A stretch of 64,000 nt of DNA from Glutamicibacter creatinolyticus (GTDB taxonomy: Bacteria; Actinomycetota; Actinomycetes; Actinomycetales; Micrococcaceae), in contig NZ_CP034412.1 of the NCBI RefSeq assembly GCF_006094275.1, positions 1,116,001 to 1,180,000 on the forward strand, in the 5' to 3' direction. This document shows positions 1 to 8,902 of this stretch, in pieces. How positions within the stretch are numbered: the stretch's first letter is position 1; the number at the start of each line of letters is the position of its first letter. A program made the translations under genes and the position numbers. Below the pieces are notes generated by a model. The model was given only the letters and a program-made list of their open reading frames with translations. It ran no database searches and had not been told where the DNA came from.

Positions 1-1329
1 GGAACGTTCCTCGCGGGGCATGGCCATGGTGGCCGGGGCGTGGTGCTGCCCGGAACGCTCGTGGGCGACGGTCGCCGGCTCGCTGGCCTGCCGGTAGGCG
101 GTGGTGTGCGCTTCGCGCGGATCCCCGCCCGCGTCCGCAGCGGCATCCTCGGTACCGGTCCGCTGCTCCCGGTCCCCGGCCGCCTGCGGCTCGCTCCCGT
201 GGGCCTCGGTGGCCGGCGTGTCGGCGCCCAGCGCCTGGGTCGGCTGGCCCGCGGCATCGAGCACCGTGGTCGGATCCTGCGCGGCCTGCGGCTCATCGTG
301 CCCGTCCTGCCCGGCGCCGGCTGCGGCTGCGGCGGCGTTGGGCCGCACCCACCACGGGTCGCGCTGCGCCTCGCGTTCGCGCTGCCAATGATCCAGGCGC
401 TGCTGCACGGTGGTGGGGTGCTGCACCGCCTCCGGGATGAGATCACCGATCCCGCCGTAGGTGTCCGCTCCCAGATCCAGCTGCTCGTCGCTGAGCGTGG
501 TGCCGATCTGGATCACCTCGTCAAGCAGGAACCCGGCGTCCTGTGGCCGGTTCTCCGGGTCCTTCTCGGTGCAGAAGCGCACCAGCTCGTCCAGGTCCTG
601 GGCCAGGCCCGGCACACGGGTGGAGGGCAGCGGGGTTTCGGATTCCAGGTGGTGGCGCATCAGCGCCGGCACGGTCGCATCCGGGTAGGGCAGCTGGCCG
701 GTGAGCATCTGGAAGATCATCACGCCCACCGCATAGATGTCACTGCGCGAATCCGCCGGCTGGCCGGAGACCAGCTCCGGTGAGGCGTACTGCAGGGTTG
801 CCAGCAGCGTGCTGGACTGGGTGTGCGCGGTGGCGACCCGGGCCAGGCCGAAGTCGGTGATCTTCACTTCGCCGTTGTCGGCCATCAGCACGTTGCCCGG
901 CTTCATGTCCCGGTGCACGATGCCTTCGCGGTGCGCGGCGGCCAGCCCGCGGCAGATGCTCTCCAGCACGTTCAGCGTCTGGCGCGGGGTCAACCGCCCG
1001 CGCCGGCTGATCAGCTCGTGCAGGTTCTGGCCGCGCACGAACTCCATCACCAGGTAGACCAGGCTGCCCGAGGCGTTGTGGTCGCGGGTGGAGACCACGT
1101 TCGGGTGGTTGATGTTCGCCGCGATCACCGCCTCGGAGGCAAAACGCTCCCGCACCTGGGGATCACGCGCGTAGTTGTCGTTCAGGATCTTCACGGCCAC
1201 CGGACGGTGCAGCCGCCCGTCAACGGCGCGGTAGATCCGCGACATGCCGCCGTACCCGATCAGCTCATCGAGCCGGTAGCGGTCATCGAGCAGCTGGCCG
1301 GTCAAATGGTCGTGCAATGGCGCGCTCAT
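1..1329 (-). CDS. Ser/Thr protein kinase, PknL-like (C-terminus beyond window)
   Basis: The frame is open from an ATG at 1329 to the left edge, giving 443 residues, so the C-terminus lies outside the window. A complete Hanks-type kinase domain fills about residues 15-290: glycine loop GYGGMS (26-30), ATP-anchoring lysine in VAVKIL (K47), catalytic loop HRDMKPGN (H139, D141), DFG (159-161) and SPE at the end of the activation loop. From about residue 330 the protein becomes a low-complexity Ala/Pro/Glu/Gln tail with no membrane segment or PASTA repeat before the edge. Actinobacterial kinases of this type regulate envelope growth and division; PknL is the nearest relative by feel, but the assignment rests on the kinase domain only. 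It is transcribed in the same direction as whiB1 but separated from it by a strong hairpin. Confidence 0.9.
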   Translation of the reverse strand, partial: MSAPLHDHLTGQLLDDRYRLDELIGYGGMSRIYRAVDGRLHRPVAVKILNDNYARDPQVRERFASEAVIAANINHPNVVSTRDHNASGSLVYLVMEFVRGQNLHELISRRGRLTPRQTLNVLESICRGLAAAHREGIVHRDMKPGNVLMADNGEVKITDFGLARVATAHTQSSTLLATLQYASPELVSGQPADSRSDIYAVGVMIFQMLTGQLPYPDATVPALMRHHLESETPLPSTRVPGLAQDLDELVRFCTEKDPENRPQDAGFLLDEVIQIGTTLSDEQLDLGADTYGGIGDLIPEAVQHPTTVQQRLDHWQREREAQRDPWWVRPNAAAAAAGAGQDGHDEPQAAQDPTTVLDAAGQPTQALGADTPATEAHGSEPQAAGDREQRTGTEDAAADAGGDPREAHTTAYRQASEPATVAHERSGQHHAPATMAMPREERS

Positions 1330-1511
1330 GGTCTGCCCGCACGCGCGATCATCGGGCGGGTACCGGTGCTGTGCGTCACGGGCGGCTCCTTTCATACGTT
1401 GGCACTAGGTTCAATCTACCTAGCGCAGCTGGGAATTTAGCTAGTTAACCACCCGGTGACGGCATCGATATGGCAACAATTGCCCGCTGCGCGCAACTGC
1501 CGGTTAACGAG

Positions 1512-1548
1512 CCGATCCGCCAGAACCGGTGCGGTTCTGGCGGATCGG
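1512..1548 (-). terminator. Strong hairpin downstream of whiB1
   Basis: A perfect 16-bp inverted repeat (arms 1512-1527 and 1533-1548) with a 5-nt loop lies 51 bases after the whiB1 stop and before the kinase gene. No clear T-run follows on the minus strand, so it may be a Rho-independent terminator of the weak actinobacterial type or an mRNA-stabilising structure. Confidence 0.6.
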
Positions 1549-1598
1549 GTGAAGGCTTGCGCGGGCGATGACCCAGGCACCGCCCCAGCGGCAGGTGC

Positions 1599-1847
1599 CT
1601 AGGAGGCGCGGCGGGCCCGGGCGGCGCGGCGCTTGAGGGCCCGACGCTCGTCCTCACTCATGCCGCCCCACACGCCGGCATCCTGGCCGGACTCGATGGC
1701 CCACTGCAGGCAGGTTTCCACGACTTCGCAACGGCGGCAGACGCTCTTGGCCTCTTCGATCTGCAACAAAGCCGGTCCTGTGTTCCCCACGGGGAAGAAC
1801 AGCTCCGGGTCCTTGTCCAGACACGCCGCGCGGCTACGCCAATCCAT
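1599..1847 (-). CDS. whiB1: WhiB-family iron-sulfur transcription factor, WhiB1-like
   Basis: This 82-residue protein matches mycobacterial WhiB1 in length and layout. The four [4Fe-4S] ligands are C9, C37, C40 and C46 (C-x27-C-x2-C-x5-C), followed by the GVWGG turn (58-62) and a basic C-terminus RALKRRAARARR that contacts DNA. WhiB1 is an essential, nitric-oxide-sensitive regulator that binds the primary sigma factor. The ATG at 1847 was chosen because it gives the canonical MDW start and has an AAGGAG site 11 nt upstream; the frame is also open further upstream but without family similarity. Function is taken from the family; the cysteine pattern is seen directly. Confidence 0.95.
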   Translation of the reverse strand: MDWRSRAACLDKDPELFFPVGNTGPALLQIEEAKSVCRRCEVVETCLQWAIESGQDAGVWGGMSEDERRALKRRAARARRAS

Positions 1848-2218
1848 GCTTATTGATGCTCCTTGAAATTGCCGGGAGGTCCATCCGGGTTCCACGTCCG
1901 CAGGGATCGGCTGGCAATGCTGCAACGGCCGGGGGAGTGGAACTCGTGTCGCTGTGTGCGAGACGAACCGAAATCTTCATAGTGTCCGGCAAGCACTGAC
2001 TTCCGGAACCAACTTCATAAGGTTTTCATGTTACAGGTAAGTAAACAAGGGTCGTTTTAGGGAAATCAGCGGTAAACCCTGAGTGCTTAGTCACAAACCG
2101 CACTACGAATCATTGCGTACCGCAGCGGCCCGAATTTGACAATGGGTTCCTGAATCACATTTCGGTCCAAGCAGCGCTGTTTGGCCAGATCCCGCGCGGA
2201 AACGATAGATTTAAACCC
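1848..2218. other. Divergent intergenic region, whiB1 / membrane protein
   Basis: This 371-bp region holds the whiB1 ribosome-binding site and presumably its promoter (minus strand) plus the plus-strand promoter listed separately. It is AT-richer than its surroundings around 1970-2060. I see no RNA gene or convincing coding frame in it. Confidence 0.5.
2181..2211 (+). promoter_or_regulatory. Putative promoter giving a leaderless transcript
   Basis: A -10 element TAGATT (2206-2211) ends 7 nt before the GTG start at 2219, so transcription would begin at or next to the start codon. A weak -35 candidate TTGGCC (2181-2186) lies 19 nt upstream. No Shine-Dalgarno sequence precedes the start, which fits a leaderless mRNA. 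Confidence 0.45.
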
Positions 2219-2623
2219 GTGAGCAACAACGAACTTTCCGGTGCCCGTCCCGCCAGCGTGAAGACCGTGGCGGCACTGGTGCTGCTCGAAGCGGTGGCCG
2301 TGCTGGCCTATGGCATCAACTACCTGATGCACATCAACGACCCGGGCGTGCTGAACATGTCCGGGCGAATCTTCATGGTGGTCCTCTGCCTGGCCGCCGG
2401 CGTCTGGCAGGGTTGGGTGGCTTTCAGCTTCTTCAAGGGCCGGGCCTGGACCCGGGCCGCGATCGTGGCCTGGCAGCTGTTCCAGGTGATCCTGGCGACC
2501 ACCTATTTCCAGACCGAGCTGATTGGCGCGGCCGTGGCCGCGTTCTTCGTGGCCGCCATCGCCCTGGTGCTGCTCTTCGCCCCGCAGACCACCGCGTTCC
2601 TCGGCGACCGCAAGACCCACTAG
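2219..2623 (+). CDS. Small four-helix integral membrane protein, unknown function
   Basis: This 134-residue protein has about four hydrophobic segments (near residues 15-35, 48-70, 78-98 and 103-123) with a short polar N-terminus and a polar C-terminal tail ending DRKTH. I do not recognise a named family beyond the small integral membrane proteins common in Arthrobacter-like genomes. The GTG start is chosen because a -10 element lies immediately upstream; no ribosome-binding site is visible. It is read divergently from whiB1 and converges with the FtsK-like ATPase gene. Confidence 0.75.
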   Translation: MSNNELSGARPASVKTVAALVLLEAVAVLAYGINYLMHINDPGVLNMSGRIFMVVLCLAAGVWQGWVAFSFFKGRAWTRAAIVAWQLFQVILATTYFQTELIGAAVAAFFVAAIALVLLFAPQTTAFLGDRKTH

Positions 2624-2698
2624 CCGCCCACCCCGCCACCGTCACCTCAAGATGATTGCGGCCGGTGTGGCGGCGTCGCGCCTCGACGAGTGGGCGTT

Positions 2699-5600
2699 TC
2701 AGGGGTGGGGGATCAGCACCTGCCGCGGCTGGCCGGCAATGCTGCATACCGCCCGCCACGATCCATCGGTTCGCTCCGCTTCCGCGGCCGCCAGCGGGCC
2801 CCAGGCCAGCGGCTGCAGGTCCAGGGGATGGCGCGGCTCAATCACCACCACCTCGCGTTCATCGATCTGCAGTCCGGGCAGCCCGAATTCGTAGGCCAGC
2901 CGCATCGAGGGGGCGCAGAACACCACCGGCGCGCAGCCCTGCTGTGCCAGCTCGTTGATCAGACCCAGCTGCCCGGGCCCGACCGCAGTTTCCAGCAGGA
3001 AGCCGGCCCGGCGGGGGCCCGGGTCTGCGGCGGGTGGCGGCGGGTGCTCCCCGTCCGCTGCGGTTTTCCGGTGCAGCGTCATTGCCCAGCGCGAGCACAG
3101 GACTTCGGCGACAGTGCGGCGCAACCCGGGGTCCGCAACCAGCACGAAGCCGATCCGCTGCGGGAAGAAGGTGACCGGCTCACCCAGCAGCCCGCCGACC
3201 CCCAGCGGATACCCCCGCGGATATTCCCGCGGATAGTCGCGCGCCGGCGCGGCGTTGACCGCACCAGATGATTGCAGCGTGGTGAAGCGCGGCCGGTTAG
3301 GCGGCGGTGCGGCGATCTGCGTCAGCTGGATGGTGCGGGTGCCGCCAGCGGCGTCCACCGCCACCCCGCGCCCCTCCAGCGCGGAGACGACCGGCAGCTT
3401 CGGCCACATCATCTGCAGCGACTGCGGGGCGCCCAGCGGGAAATACCACCGGGCGGCGCACAGCTGCGCGCACTTGAGCGCCGAGGTGTCCCGATCGCCG
3501 ATGAGCACCACGTTCGCCCCGCTGCCCGCGGCCTGGCGAATCACCGTGCCCAACACGTCGTCAAGGCGGGCGAAGAGGGCCGGGGGCAGGGCGGCGGCCA
3601 GCGCGCCCATGTTGCGCACCACCACCAGCACGTCATCCAGTGCGCGGCCCGCGGCCAAAAAATCCAGGGCGTCGGCCACGCGATAGGCGTCCTGGCCGGT
3701 GAACAGCAGCAGGTGCGGTGCGTGCCCGGGCGGGGACGGGGCGGCCGCGGCCCGGATTTCGGGCAGCGGGGCAGCATCAAAGTACAGGATCCGCCGCGGA
3801 ATCCGGGCCAGCTGCCCGGCCAGGTAGGCGGTGCCGGATTCGGGCAGCCCGTGCACCAGCAGGGCACCTGCCGCGGCCGTGGCGGGTAGCAGCGGACCCC
3901 ACGTCCCCGCGGCGAGCTCATCCACCCAGCCGCACGCGCTCTGCCCGGGTTCCAGGGCGGCCGGTGCCATCCCAGGCGGCAGCGCTGGCGCACCGAGCCC
4001 GGTCGGCAGCGACGGGGCAAAGGGGCTGGGCACCGGGGCGCTGTCCGCCCAGCGTGTGGCCAGCGCGGTGACGTGGGCATCCAGCAATCCCATCGCCTCC
4101 GCCGCCGTGGGCGCCCGCCCGAAGGGCTTGGGGGAGGTGACGCCAAAACCCCGGCGGTGCCGTTCGACGAGCATCCCGTACGGCGCGGTCGGGGCGGCCA
4201 GCGCAAAGCGCAGCACCCGGCGCCCGATGGTGGGCGAGGTGAGCACCGCCTGGCCCGGCAGCGTGAAGTGGGCGGCCTGCGGGGTGCCGACCAGGTCGCT
4301 GGATTCGGCCGGATCCCTGACCCGCAGGGCGATCACCGTGTTGATGTTTGCCCGGGTCTGCCCGCTGAGGGTGCCGCCGGGTTTTTGCGTGGACAGCAGC
4401 AGGTGGATGCCCAGCGCCCGGCCCACCGTGGCGATCCGGTCGATGCGCTGCGCGGCGCCGGGCGCATCGTCCAGGAACACCCGGAACTCGTCGACGATGA
4501 CCAGCAGCCGCGGCAGCGGCGGATCCTGGTGGCCGCGGTGTTGGCGGTAATGGGCGATGTCGCTGCATCCGTGCGCGTGCAGCAGCCGCTCGCGCCGCCC
4601 GATCTCCAGCTCCAGCTGCTGCAGCATCCGCAAGGCACCGGCCGTGTCCAGGTCGCTGGCGAACAGCTGGGTGTGGGCCAGCGCGGCGAAGACGGACAGG
4701 CTGGCCCCGCCCTTGAAATCCACCAGCGCCAGCGCCAGGTCCCCCGGAGCGTACCGGGCGCTCAGCTCGGTGATCATCCGGCGCAGCGCCTCGGACTTGC
4801 CCGACCCGGTGGTCCCGGCCAGCAGCAGGTGCGGCCCGTCGCGCAGCACGTCCAGCTGCACGGCGGCGCCCTGGTCATCCACGCCCAGCGTGCAGGTCAG
4901 GGTCTCCGCCGCGCCAGTGGTCTCCGCCGGGCCAGCGGCGTGCGCCGGGGCCCGATGAGGCCCGGGCAGCAGGGGTTGGGTTGCCCGGTGCTGCAGCAGC
5001 AGCGATTCGACCAGCCGGGCGAAATGTTCGGGCGCCAGCCGGTGCAGACTGTCCAAGCGTGCCTGTGGATCATCCAGCTGGCACGCCAGGGTGTGCACGT
5101 CGATCCACTGCACGTTCTCGCTCACCGGCCCCGGCCCCAGACCCAGCACCAGGGCGCCGGGCACCGCAGCGGCGGCTCCGGCGAGCACGTAGACCGGCGG
5201 ATTCCGGCCCACCTCACCGCCTCGGGTAATCCCGGCACCGGTATTGGCCGGGGGCAACGGCCCGGCCAACGGCAGCGCTTGCGCCCCATGGCCCGGCGGC
5301 ACCCCGAGGCGCACGCCGGGCAACAGCAGCAGCGTGCTGGGCAAATCCGGCAGGTGCGGATCGAGCACCAGCTGCCGGGTCCCGCACACCACCGAGGGCA
5401 GCAGCTGGGCGAGCAGCGCCAGCAATACCGGCACCGCCTGCGCGGGGCGGCTCGCCCGCAGCTGCCAGGCCCCGGTGGGACGCAGCGCGAACACCGGGCT
5501 GGCGGAGGCCAGGCTGCCGCGCCGGCCGGGCTCAAGGAACCGGTGCTCACCCGTGCTCCCGGCACCCGGATCCCACACCCCGTCGCCGAAGAGCAGCGGT

Positions 5601-6493
5601 GGTGGGCTGGTGGCGCCCAGCCACCGGTATTCGGGGCCGGCCCCGGCCGCAATCACGGCCCCCAGGGGCGGAGCCAGCTGGCGGCGCAGCCGCAGCAGGT
5701 CGGAGGTGTGCTGCCGGGCCTGGCCGATCCACCGCCGACGCTGGCGCAGCAGCCCCAGGGCGGGAATCAGTCCGAACCCGGCCGACACCCCGGAGATGAG
5801 CAGGAAGATTTTCGAGCCGGTCGCCGCCAGCAGCACCAGCCCGATCGCCAGCGGCACCAGTGCGGCGCCCAGCAGCGTCAGCAGCCGGCCCAGCTCCGGC
5901 CGGCCCGGCAGCACCGGCACCGTCCGCGGCCAGTCCAGCCCCGCGGCGGGCAGCTGCGCCAGCGGGTCATCAACCCGCAGCTCGGTGCCGCCCAGGCGCA
6001 GCCGCATCCCGCGGCGCAGCTGGATCCGGCGCACGGGGTGAAACGCGCCGTGCTCGAACACCTCCAGCCGCGCCCCGTTCTCAGCGTGCAGCATGATGCG
6101 CTGGGCATCGACCTGCACGCTGGCGTGGCGGCGTGAGACGGCCGGGTCATCGAGCCACAGCGGGGCGCAGCGCCCCACCTGATGCCGCCCGGGGCGCAGC
6201 AGCAGCCGGGCCCCGGCGTTCGGCCCCTGCGGCACGTAGAGCTGCAGCCCGCCGCCGGCCCGGCGCCCGGGATCCGCCAACGCACCATCGCCGGGCAGGT
6301 CGCTGAGCAGCAGCCGGGCATCGCGCGGCAGCGGCCCGAGCTCCTCCAGCGCCCGCGCCCCGCAGTACCAGCGCGGCACATCGAACTGGGTGTCCAGCAC
6401 CTCCTGCACCCCCGCCCCGTCCAGGGCGCCCTCCGCCTGCAGCATGAACTGCCGCGGCCTGGCGAACGCCGCGGCGCACAACAACAGCTCCAC
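2699..6493 (-). CDS. FHA-FtsK/SpoIIIE ATPase resembling EssC of type VII secretion
   Basis: This 1264-residue protein is divergent to the Tad operon. From the GTG at 6493, a forkhead-associated-like domain covers about 83-176 (phosphopeptide-loop signature SRRHA at 120-124), then two membrane helices (about 202-247), then an FtsK/SpoIIIE ATPase with Walker A GTTGSGKS (560-567) and Walker B LLVIVDEF (663-670). A second, degenerate ATPase-like module follows (GLPESGTAYLA lacks the Walker lysine). FHA, two helices and serial FtsK domains are the architecture of EssC/EccC secretion motors, but no WXG100 substrate or Ecc gene is next to it. The frame is open to 6913; the later GTG is preferred because the upstream part overlaps cpaF and has no similarity, and AGGGGAAGG precedes the GTG. 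Substrate and partner are unknown. Confidence 0.82.
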   Translation of the reverse strand: MELLLCAAAFARPRQFMLQAEGALDGAGVQEVLDTQFDVPRWYCGARALEELGPLPRDARLLLSDLPGDGALADPGRRAGGGLQLYVPQGPNAGARLLLRPGRHQVGRCAPLWLDDPAVSRRHASVQVDAQRIMLHAENGARLEVFEHGAFHPVRRIQLRRGMRLRLGGTELRVDDPLAQLPAAGLDWPRTVPVLPGRPELGRLLTLLGAALVPLAIGLVLLAATGSKIFLLISGVSAGFGLIPALGLLRQRRRWIGQARQHTSDLLRLRRQLAPPLGAVIAAGAGPEYRWLGATSPPPLLFGDGVWDPGAGSTGEHRFLEPGRRGSLASASPVFALRPTGAWQLRASRPAQAVPVLLALLAQLLPSVVCGTRQLVLDPHLPDLPSTLLLLPGVRLGVPPGHGAQALPLAGPLPPANTGAGITRGGEVGRNPPVYVLAGAAAAVPGALVLGLGPGPVSENVQWIDVHTLACQLDDPQARLDSLHRLAPEHFARLVESLLLQHRATQPLLPGPHRAPAHAAGPAETTGAAETLTCTLGVDDQGAAVQLDVLRDGPHLLLAGTTGSGKSEALRRMITELSARYAPGDLALALVDFKGGASLSVFAALAHTQLFASDLDTAGALRMLQQLELEIGRRERLLHAHGCSDIAHYRQHRGHQDPPLPRLLVIVDEFRVFLDDAPGAAQRIDRIATVGRALGIHLLLSTQKPGGTLSGQTRANINTVIALRVRDPAESSDLVGTPQAAHFTLPGQAVLTSPTIGRRVLRFALAAPTAPYGMLVERHRRGFGVTSPKPFGRAPTAAEAMGLLDAHVTALATRWADSAPVPSPFAPSLPTGLGAPALPPGMAPAALEPGQSACGWVDELAAGTWGPLLPATAAAGALLVHGLPESGTAYLAGQLARIPRRILYFDAAPLPEIRAAAAPSPPGHAPHLLLFTGQDAYRVADALDFLAAGRALDDVLVVVRNMGALAAALPPALFARLDDVLGTVIRQAAGSGANVVLIGDRDTSALKCAQLCAARWYFPLGAPQSLQMMWPKLPVVSALEGRGVAVDAAGGTRTIQLTQIAAPPPNRPRFTTLQSSGAVNAAPARDYPREYPRGYPLGVGGLLGEPVTFFPQRIGFVLVADPGLRRTVAEVLCSRWAMTLHRKTAADGEHPPPPAADPGPRRAGFLLETAVGPGQLGLINELAQQGCAPVVFCAPSMRLAYEFGLPGLQIDEREVVVIEPRHPLDLQPLAWGPLAAAEAERTDGSWRAVCSIAGQPRQVLIPHP

Positions 6494-6601
6494 CGGCCCA
6501 CCGCCTTCCCCTACTTCCCCTGATCTTTCACCGCCGGGCGTGCCGCCGGCACGCCCATCAACCCACGCGCTGAGCTGTGCGCTTGGCGCGGTGCGCGCGA
6601 A

Positions 6602-6636
6602 TGTGGACAGCGCGGGGCACCACGGGTTTGTCCACA
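6602..6636. promoter_or_regulatory. Inverted pair of DnaA-box-like sites
   Basis: TTGTCCACA at 6628-6636 matches the actinobacterial DnaA-box consensus exactly. Its near-perfect inverse TGTGGACAG at 6602-6610 reads CTGTCCACA on the other strand. The 8-bp arms TGTGGACA/TGTCCACA are separated by 19 bp and lie just upstream of the -35 of the Tad promoter, which would suit either DnaA or a dimeric regulator. Confidence 0.5.
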
Positions 6637-6652
6637 CTCTTTGGCGCACCCC

Positions 6653-6681
6653 TTGAAAGCCGTGCGCGGCGCCGATAGCAT
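6653..6681 (+). promoter_or_regulatory. Sigma-70-type promoter of the Tad operon
   Basis: TTGAAA (6653-6658), a 17-nt spacer and TAGCAT (6676-6681) form the best vegetative promoter seen in the window. Transcription would begin near 6688, leaving a leader of about 140 nt before the cpaF GTG. This also argues against the upstream GTG at 6684 as the start of cpaF. Confidence 0.65.
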
Positions 6682-6827
6682 GCGTGATCAATGGATCACA
6701 GGTGGGGCTGTGCTGGGGCTGGCCGACACCTTGCTGCGTTGGCTGCAGCCCGGCATCGGTGCCAGGCGGCCGACGGTACCCCGGCCACGGGAGGCGCAAG
6801 AGTACCGTTGGGCGAAAGGACCCGGCC

Positions 6828-8054
6828 GTGGAAGCCCTGTCAGTCGTTGAGGACGAGGTCCGTGAGCTGGTGCGCCGCCAGGGCCTGGACCCGGCCACCG
6901 AGCCGCACCGCATCCGCGCCCTGATCGATGAGGTGGTGCGGGATTACGATGAGCGGGCCCTGCTCGGGGCGGTGCCGCAGCTGGGGGAGCTGGAGGCGGC
7001 CAAGCGCAGCGTTTTTGACAATGTGGCCGGGTTCGGCCCGCTGCAGCCGCTGCTGGATGACCCCGGCATCGAGGAAATCTGGGTCAACGCCCCGCACCAG
7101 GTGTTCTGCGCCCGCGGCGGGCGCAGCGAGCTGACCGGAATCCGGCTGGACGCCGGGCAGATCGCCGCACTGGTCGAACGGATGCTCAAGGCATCCGGGC
7201 GGCGCCTGGACCTGTCGCAGCCGTTCGTCGACTGCCAGCTGCCGGATGGGTCGCGGCTGCACGTGGTGATCCCGGACATCACCCGAGAGCACTGGGCGGT
7301 GAACATCCGCAAGTTCATCGCCCGCGCCGCGCGGCTCGATGACCTGGTCGAACTGGGTTCACTGAGTGAAGACGCGGCGTTCTACCTTTCCTGCGCGATC
7401 GGGGCGGGCATGAACGTGATCGTCACCGGCCCCACCCAGGCCGGGAAGACCACCATGCTCAACTGCCTCTCCTCGGCGATCGGCCCGCGCGAACGGGTCA
7501 TCACCATTGAGGAGATCTTCGAACTGAACTTCGCGCTGCGTGACCAGGTGGCGATGCAGACCCGCCTGCCGAACCTGGAGGGCACCGGGGAGATCACCAT
7601 GCGCCGACTGGTCAAGGAGGCGCTGCGCATGCGCCCCGAGCGCATCATCGTCGGGGAGGTGCGCGAGGCCGAGGCGCTGGATCTGCTGATCGCGTTGAAC
7701 TCGGGCATCGCGGGCCTGTGCACCCTGCATGCCAACTCGGCGCGCGACGCGATCATCAAAATGTGCACGCTGCCGCTGCTGGCCGGGCCGAACATCACCA
7801 GCGACTTCGTGGTGAAAACCGTGGCGACCTGCGTGGACGTGGTGGTGCACTGCACCCGCGACGGGCAGGGCCAGCGCTTCGTGGAGGAGATCCTGGCGGT
7901 GCCCGGGCGGGTGGAGGACGGGCAGATCGAAACCTCCACGCTCTTTGAGCGCACCTCGGGCCAGCTGCGCGCGGCCGCCGGGGCGGACTGGGCGCACCAG
8001 AAGTTCCAGATCGCCGGGGTCAACATGGCCGAACTGATGGGGGAGCGGCTATGA
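6828..8054 (+). CDS. cpaF: Tad/Flp pilus assembly ATPase CpaF (TadA)
   Basis: This 408-residue secretion ATPase powers extension of Flp-type pili. The GTG at 6828 is chosen because GAAAGGA precedes it; the frame extends upstream but that part precedes the predicted transcription start. Walker A is GPTQAGKT (201-208), followed by the Asp box with the ITIEEIFEL run, the Walker B region RPERIIVGEVRE, and the His box LCTLHAN. It is the first gene of a run of seven pilus genes; the next gene starts inside its stop codon (ATGA overlap). No tadZ/cpaE or prepilin peptidase gene is adjacent, so those must be elsewhere. Confidence 0.93.
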   Translation: MEALSVVEDEVRELVRRQGLDPATEPHRIRALIDEVVRDYDERALLGAVPQLGELEAAKRSVFDNVAGFGPLQPLLDDPGIEEIWVNAPHQVFCARGGRSELTGIRLDAGQIAALVERMLKASGRRLDLSQPFVDCQLPDGSRLHVVIPDITREHWAVNIRKFIARAARLDDLVELGSLSEDAAFYLSCAIGAGMNVIVTGPTQAGKTTMLNCLSSAIGPRERVITIEEIFELNFALRDQVAMQTRLPNLEGTGEITMRRLVKEALRMRPERIIVGEVREAEALDLLIALNSGIAGLCTLHANSARDAIIKMCTLPLLAGPNITSDFVVKTVATCVDVVVHCTRDGQGQRFVEEILAVPGRVEDGQIETSTLFERTSGQLRAAAGADWAHQKFQIAGVNMAELMGERL

Positions 8055-8902
8055 GCCTGCTTCTGGGGGCGCTGCTGGGCGTGGGCGCGGCGCTGATTCT
8101 CGACTGGCTGCTCTACGAGCCGTGGGTGCGCCGGCGCAAACCGCGTGCCCGCATCCAGGGCGCGCTGCTGCAGGCCGGGATCGCGACCGTGCGCCCCTCC
8201 CGGTTCGTGCTCGTGTGCCTGTGCACCGGGTTCTGTGCCGGGCTGCTGATTCTGGCGTTGACCGGCTCCTTCCTGTTCGGCGCGCTCTTTGGCGGGTTCG
8301 GGCTGCTGGCCCCGTGGGTGTACCTGCGCTACCAGGCGGCCAAACGGCGTGCGGCGCTGCGGGAGCAGTGGCCGGAGGTCGTCGATCACCTGCGCTCGGC
8401 GGTGCGCGCCGGGCTTTCGCTGCCCGAGTCGCTCAGCCAGCTGGCCGAGGTCGGCCCCGAGACGCTGCGCCCGGCCTTCCGCGACTTCGCCCTGGACTAC
8501 CGGGCCACCGCCAGGTTCTCCACCGCGCTGGAGCACCTGGGCGAACGCCTGGCCGACCCGGTGGCGGACAAGATCCTGACCACCCTGAGCATCACCCGGG
8601 AGGTCGGCGGCACCGAACTGGGCCAGACCCTGGGCACGCTGGCCGCGTTCCTGCGCGACGATGTCAAGACCCGCGGCGAGCTGGCGGCCCGCCAGTCCTG
8701 GATCATCTCTGCGGCCCGGCTGGCGGCCGCCGCCCCCTGGGTGGTGCTGCTGGTGCTGGGCACCCAGCCGGCGGCGATCGCCGCGTACTCCACCCCGGCC
8801 GGGGTGGCGGTGCTCGGCTGCGGCCTGGCCGTCTCCTTCATCTGCTACCGCATCATGCTGCGTTTGGGCACGCTGCCGGTGGAGGAACGGGTGCTGATAT
8901 GA
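8051..8902 (+). CDS. tadB: Tad pilus inner-membrane platform protein TadB
   Basis: This 283-residue member of the type II secretion F (GspF) family has an N-terminal membrane helix, two close helices at about 52-98, a cytoplasmic helical domain with the family-like segment LRSAVRAGLSLPESL (around 117-131), and C-terminal helices at about 218-270. TadB and TadC form the membrane platform on which CpaF acts. Translational coupling is likely on both sides, with 4-nt ATGA overlaps with cpaF and tadC. Confidence 0.9.
   Translation: MSLLLGALLGVGAALILDWLLYEPWVRRRKPRARIQGALLQAGIATVRPSRFVLVCLCTGFCAGLLILALTGSFLFGALFGGFGLLAPWVYLRYQAAKRRAALREQWPEVVDHLRSAVRAGLSLPESLSQLAEVGPETLRPAFRDFALDYRATARFSTALEHLGERLADPVADKILTTLSITREVGGTELGQTLGTLAAFLRDDVKTRGELAARQSWIISAARLAAAAPWVVLLVLGTQPAAIAAYSTPAGVAVLGCGLAVSFICYRIMLRLGTLPVEERVLI

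Larger units (their letters stand above)
6494..6827. other. Divergent control region, FtsK-like ATPase / Tad operon
   Basis: This 334-bp non-coding region separates two divergent transcripts. It contains a near-consensus plus-strand promoter and a pair of inverted DnaA-box-like 9-mers, listed separately. No small coding frame with a plausible ribosome-binding site was found. Confidence 0.6.

Noticed and set aside
6602-6636. Possible replication origin because of DnaA-box-like sites
   Set aside because: Only two boxes, no AT-rich unwinding element, and no dnaA, dnaN or gyr genes nearby.
2699-6913. Longer version of the FtsK-like ATPase starting at 6913
   Set aside because: The extra 140 residues overlap cpaF and its promoter, are compositionally noise-like, and a better start with a ribosome-binding site exists at 6493.
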